Positions 5,959-7,647 of a stretch of 7,647 nucleotides of DNA are shown piece after piece. This DNA comes from JBMFOH01 sp049969715 [NCBI: bacterium] (GTDB lineage Bacteria; DUMJ01). Under the pieces are notes generated by a model. That model worked only from the letters and a program-made list of their open reading frames with translations. It did not search any database and was not told where the DNA came from. The position numbers were made by a program, and so were the translations under genes. The stretch is taken from assembly GCA_049969715.1 (NCBI GenBank), contig JBMFOH010000048.1, positions 1-7,647 of the forward strand, given 5' to 3'. The first letter of the stretch is position 1. Each line of letters starts with the position of its first letter.

Positions 5959-6113
5959 TTTCCTACTGGGTGTCTTACCTCACATACCAGATTACTCACA
6001 GTAAGACTAGTCTTACATGCCGACCTACAGGGAGTCTGACATTCCTGACAGTTAAGTTTTTCCATTTCCTTCTTTATTGGTGCTTCTAAAATTACCTTAA
6101 TATGCTTTCCCAT
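5946..6113 (-). CDS. scfA: SCIFF ranthipeptide precursor, five-cysteine variant
   Basis: This 55-residue peptide directly upstream of scfB is its substrate. It starts MGKHIKV, matching the KHIK start of SCIFF peptides, then a charged leader to N21, then the core with C22, C25, C29, C33 and C44. Spacing C-x2-C-x3-C-x3-C follows the family, but the expected fifth cysteine is L37. C33 and T38 (CKTSLT) keep the five-residue spacing of the Cys-Thr thioether described for CteA and the Caldanaerobacter SCIFF peptide. After C44 there is an 11-residue extension ending PVGKWTW, where usual SCIFF peptides end within two or three residues. GGAGGT at 6128-6123 is nine bases before this ATG; an upstream in-frame ATG at 6122 abuts the ribosome site directly and is unlikely. 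It overlaps scfB by 13 nt and is the first gene of the operon. Confidence 0.9.
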   Translation of the reverse strand: MGKHIKVILEAPIKKEMEKLNCQECQTPCRSACKTSLTVSNLVCEVRHPVGKWTW

Positions 6114-6122
6114 ATAAAACAT

Positions 6123-6128
6123 ACCTCC
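6123..6128 (-). promoter_or_regulatory. Shine-Dalgarno of scfA
   Basis: GGAGGT on the minus strand. It selects ATG 6113 (nine-base spacer) over ATG 6122 (no spacer) and is the strongest ribosome site in the first half of the operon, consistent with the precursor being made in excess over the maturase, whose own site is weak. Confidence 0.7.
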
Positions 6129-6155
6129 AACGCTATAAAGATTTAATTATTCTCT

Positions 6156-6164
6156 ATTATAGCA
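6156..6164 (-). promoter_or_regulatory. Extended -10 promoter of the scfA operon
   Basis: The minus strand reads TGC-TATAAT at 6164-6156, a perfect extended -10. The hexamer 17 bases upstream (CCTCCA, 6184-6179) is a poor -35. A second TATAAT lies at 6177-6172 on the same strand. Transcription would begin near 6149, leaving a leader of about 36 nt before scfA. No other promoter is evident downstream, so this should drive all eight genes. Confidence 0.6.
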
Positions 6165-6212
6165 TAAAACTATTATAATGGAGGATATCTTTCTTAAAGG
6201 GATTAGGATGAG

Positions 6213-6239
6213 TTGCTGATTTTACAATTGTGCTATAAT
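6213..6239 (+). promoter_or_regulatory. Promoter of the MetC-like gene
   Basis: TGC-TATAAT (TATAAT 6234-6239) is a perfect extended -10, with TTGCTG at 6213-6218 as a -35 at a short 15-base spacing. Transcription should begin near 6246, in the centre of the palindrome at 6236-6254. The leader is about 36 nt with AAGGAGG at 6270-6276. Confidence 0.65.
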
Positions 6240-6254
6240 CACTAGAAGTGATTA
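6236..6254 (+). promoter_or_regulatory. Palindromic operator over the -10 and start site
   Basis: TAATCACT and AGTGATTA are perfect 8-base inverted arms around a 3-base centre (AGA). The left arm shares TAAT with the -10 box and the right arm lies just after the expected start point, so a bound dimer would block RNA polymerase. The regulator is not encoded in the window. A transcribed hairpin is less likely because the left arm precedes the start point. Confidence 0.6.
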
Positions 6255-6281
6255 GAAAATTTAATAGCTAAGGAGGAGTTG

Positions 6282-7454
6282 ATGAAAGAAAAAGTAAAGA
6301 CTCTTATATCCCATTATTGGGAAGATCCCGAGAGATTTCTAGGGGCAATATCCCCACCAATATTTGAGGCGTCAAATTTTGCCTTTTCATCCTATGAAGA
6401 GTTAGAAGAGTATCAAGAAGGAAAGATAAAGAAGTATGTTTATACCAGGGGGATAAATCCGACTACTGAGATATTAGAAAATAAATTGGCCGTTTTAGAA
6501 AAGGGAGAAAGATGCAAGGTCTTCTCCTCAGGGGTCTCGGCTATATCGGCAGCCCTTTTATCTCTATTAAGGTCTGGGGACCATATTATAGGAGTAAGTA
6601 GCGTCTATAACCCTACATATGAGATAATATCTACCTATCTGTCAAGATTTGATGTCTCTTCTACATTCGTAGATGGAAAGGACATAATGAATATTAAAGA
6701 AGCTATAAGACCTAATACTAGGTTGATATATTTAGAAAGTCCAACGAGTTTTACCTTTGAGATTCAGGACCTCCCAAATATAGCTAGGATTGCCAAGGAT
6801 AGAGGAATATATACTATAATAGATAATACTTGGGCTACCCCTTATTTCCAGAATCCTATAGAGTATGGAATAGACATAGTAGTTCATTCGGCTAGTAAAT
6901 ATCTTGGAGGTCATAGTGACCTTGTAGGAGGAGCTGTAGTTACAAGGGAAGAATTGATTGGAAATATAGAAAGAGAGGCCTCTCTTATAGGAGGGACATT
7001 GGGCCCTTTTGAAGCCTGGCTTATTTTGAGAGGTTTAAGGACGCTCCCTTTAAGGATGAATGCTCATTATCAAAATGCTATGAAGATTGCTTCATTCTTG
7101 GAGACACATAAAAGGATCGTCAAAGTAAACTATCCTGGACTTTCTTCTTACCCTCAGTATAATCTTGCTAAGACTCTTATGAGAGGATTCAGTGGAGTTA
7201 TGAGTTTTGAGATGGAGGGTAAAGAAAAGGAGTTAAAAAGTTTCATAAATAACCTTAAGCTCTTTAAGATTGCAGTTTCTTGGGGAGGGTATGAGAGTCT
7301 TGTCTTTCCAGGAAGGTTTGCCTTTGAGAAGAATAGAAAAGATAATATGGTCCTTCCTTCTCAGCTTATTAGGATCTCTGTAGGGCTTGAAGATGTTGAA
7401 GATCTGCTAGAAGATTTAGATAATGCACTTTCAGAAGCCTTTCAGTTATGCTGA
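6282..7454 (+). CDS. PLP-dependent Cys/Met metabolism enzyme, cystathionine beta-lyase-like
   Basis: The 390-residue enzyme belongs to the trans-sulfuration family of fold type I PLP enzymes, cytosolic and usually tetrameric. YTRGINPT (54-61) gives the Tyr and Arg that hold PLP phosphate from the next subunit, SSGVSAI (82-88) is the cofactor phosphate loop, D181 in DNTWATP contacts the pyridine nitrogen, K206 in SASKYLGGHSD is the Schiff-base lysine, and R364 in RISVGLED binds the substrate carboxylate. DNTWA and SWGGYESL (333-340) resemble E. coli MetC, so cystathionine beta-lyase (giving homocysteine) is favoured; methionine gamma-lyase, cystathionine gamma-lyase or gamma-synthase remain possible. 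AAGGAGG five bases before ATG 6282 sets the start; a TTG one codon earlier is too close. It stands alone with its own promoter and operator, suggesting control by sulfur supply. Confidence 0.88.
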   Translation: MKEKVKTLISHYWEDPERFLGAISPPIFEASNFAFSSYEELEEYQEGKIKKYVYTRGINPTTEILENKLAVLEKGERCKVFSSGVSAISAALLSLLRSGDHIIGVSSVYNPTYEIISTYLSRFDVSSTFVDGKDIMNIKEAIRPNTRLIYLESPTSFTFEIQDLPNIARIAKDRGIYTIIDNTWATPYFQNPIEYGIDIVVHSASKYLGGHSDLVGGAVVTREELIGNIEREASLIGGTLGPFEAWLILRGLRTLPLRMNAHYQNAMKIASFLETHKRIVKVNYPGLSSYPQYNLAKTLMRGFSGVMSFEMEGKEKELKSFINNLKLFKIAVSWGGYESLVFPGRFAFEKNRKDNMVLPSQLIRISVGLEDVEDLLEDLDNALSEAFQLC

Positions 7455-7469
7455 TCTCCTAGGGTTACA

Positions 7470-7519
7470 TACAAACTAAGCTCTATAAACTTTTGCGTGG
7501 TATCTAAAAATAGTTTGTA
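7470..7519. repeat. 9-bp inverted repeat after the MetC-like gene
   Basis: TACAAACTA (7470-7478) and TAGTTTGTA (7511-7519) are perfect inverted copies 32 bases apart. The next nine bases, AGCTCTATA (7479-7487), recur inverted at 7599-7607. There is no T-run after either repeat, so they are not a clear terminator. No other terminator for the upstream gene is visible. Confidence 0.4.
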
Positions 7520-7534
7520 AGAAAATTATTAATA

Positions 7535-7550
7535 GGATAAAACTTTATCC
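7535..7550. repeat. Short palindrome GGATAAA-AC-TTTATCC
   Basis: Perfect 7-base inverted arms around two bases, 14 bases before a possible start codon at 7564. The AT-rich stem makes a weak hairpin, so an operator for the gene at the right edge is more plausible than a terminator. Confidence 0.4.
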
Positions 7551-7563
7551 AGTGGTTAGACCT

Positions 7564-7647
7564 ATGATACTAAGTCTATTAAAATATCTAAAACACTATA
7601 TAGAGCTAATAAAAACTGAAACCTCGCCAAACATTATAACAGTAAGA
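7564..7647 (+). CDS. Possible start of a tyrosine recombinase, cut by window edge
   Basis: An open frame from ATG 7564 runs off the end with 28 codons. The visible peptide, with YLKHYIELIKTETSPNIITVR at its end, resembles the N-terminal SAM-like core-binding domain of Xer/phage-type integrases, where a helix is followed by a segment like SPNTI-xx-Y/R. That is pattern similarity over a very short stretch. No good Shine-Dalgarno precedes ATG 7564 (only AGTGG at 7551-7555); a GTG in frame at 7552 has none either. The catalytic domain would lie outside the window. If it is real, the inverted repeats at 7470-7550 could be its control or recombination sites. It could also be non-coding. Confidence 0.3.
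   Translation, partial: MILSLLKYLKHYIELIKTETSPNIITVR

Noticed and set aside
6179-6220. A 13-codon frame ending in Cys codon TGC then TGA upstream of the MetC-like gene, a possible attenuation leader peptide.
   Set aside because: No ribosome site, it lies upstream of the best promoter (start near 6246), and no terminator/antiterminator pair follows.
6279-6281. TTG one codon before the ATG of the MetC-like gene as start.
   Set aside because: Only two bases from AAGGAGG, while ATG 6282 has the normal five-base spacing.
6732-6914. A 60-codon minus-strand frame inside the MetC-like gene.
   Set aside because: Antisense to conserved PLP-enzyme motifs, rich in Ile/Tyr/Ser as expected from complementing this codon usage, no ribosome site.

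Overview
The window looks like bacterial chromosome from an anaerobic, low-GC, probably thermophilic lineage. The DNA is AT-rich, isoleucine is mostly ATA and arginine mostly AGA/AGG. It carries a SCIFF ranthipeptide pair (precursor plus radical SAM/SPASM maturase), a hallmark of Clostridia and some relatives, and also a small exported protein that looks like an outer-membrane beta-barrel of the YjbH type. Together these suggest a two-membrane (diderm) relative of the Clostridia or a deep-branching thermophilic phylum. I cannot place it more precisely. No IS element, CRISPR array or rRNA is visible.

Layout. Bases 1-156 are a divergent promoter region: one promoter and a strong Shine-Dalgarno (SD) fire left to a gene that must begin just outside the window, and one fires right into a family 2 glycosyltransferase (157-1059, +). 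A consensus promoter whose -35 box is the last codons of that glycosyltransferase drives a tRNA-Leu(UAA) gene (1093-1181, +). From about 6160 down to 1150 the minus strand carries a tight eight-gene operon, in transcription order: SCIFF precursor (scfA, 5946-6113, 55 codons, easily missed), SCIFF maturase (scfB), exported beta-barrel protein, DUF3842 protein, DUF2007 protein, rhomboid protease, FMN-binding RnfG-like membrane protein, nicotinate phosphoribosyltransferase. Gaps are 2 or 13 nt, or the genes overlap by 4-20 nt, so one mRNA with translational coupling is very likely. The last gene's stop codon lies inside the tRNA gene on the opposite strand. Bases 6114-6281 are a second divergent promoter region; its rightward promoter carries a perfect 8-3-8 palindrome over the -10 box and start point and drives a MetC-like PLP enzyme (6282-7454, +). 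The last 193 bases hold inverted repeats and perhaps the first codons of a tyrosine recombinase cut off by the window edge.

How it may work together. The operon reads as an envelope/redox module built around a modified peptide. A radical SAM enzyme cross-links a Cys-rich peptide, and the same message encodes an exported barrel protein, an intramembrane protease, a membrane-anchored flavoprotein and an NAD-salvage enzyme. The functional link between them is inference from gene order only. The most notable point is that the SCIFF precursor has five rather than six motif cysteines (Leu at the fifth place) and a C-terminal extension, while the Cys and Thr reported to form the thioether in characterised SCIFF peptides are kept.
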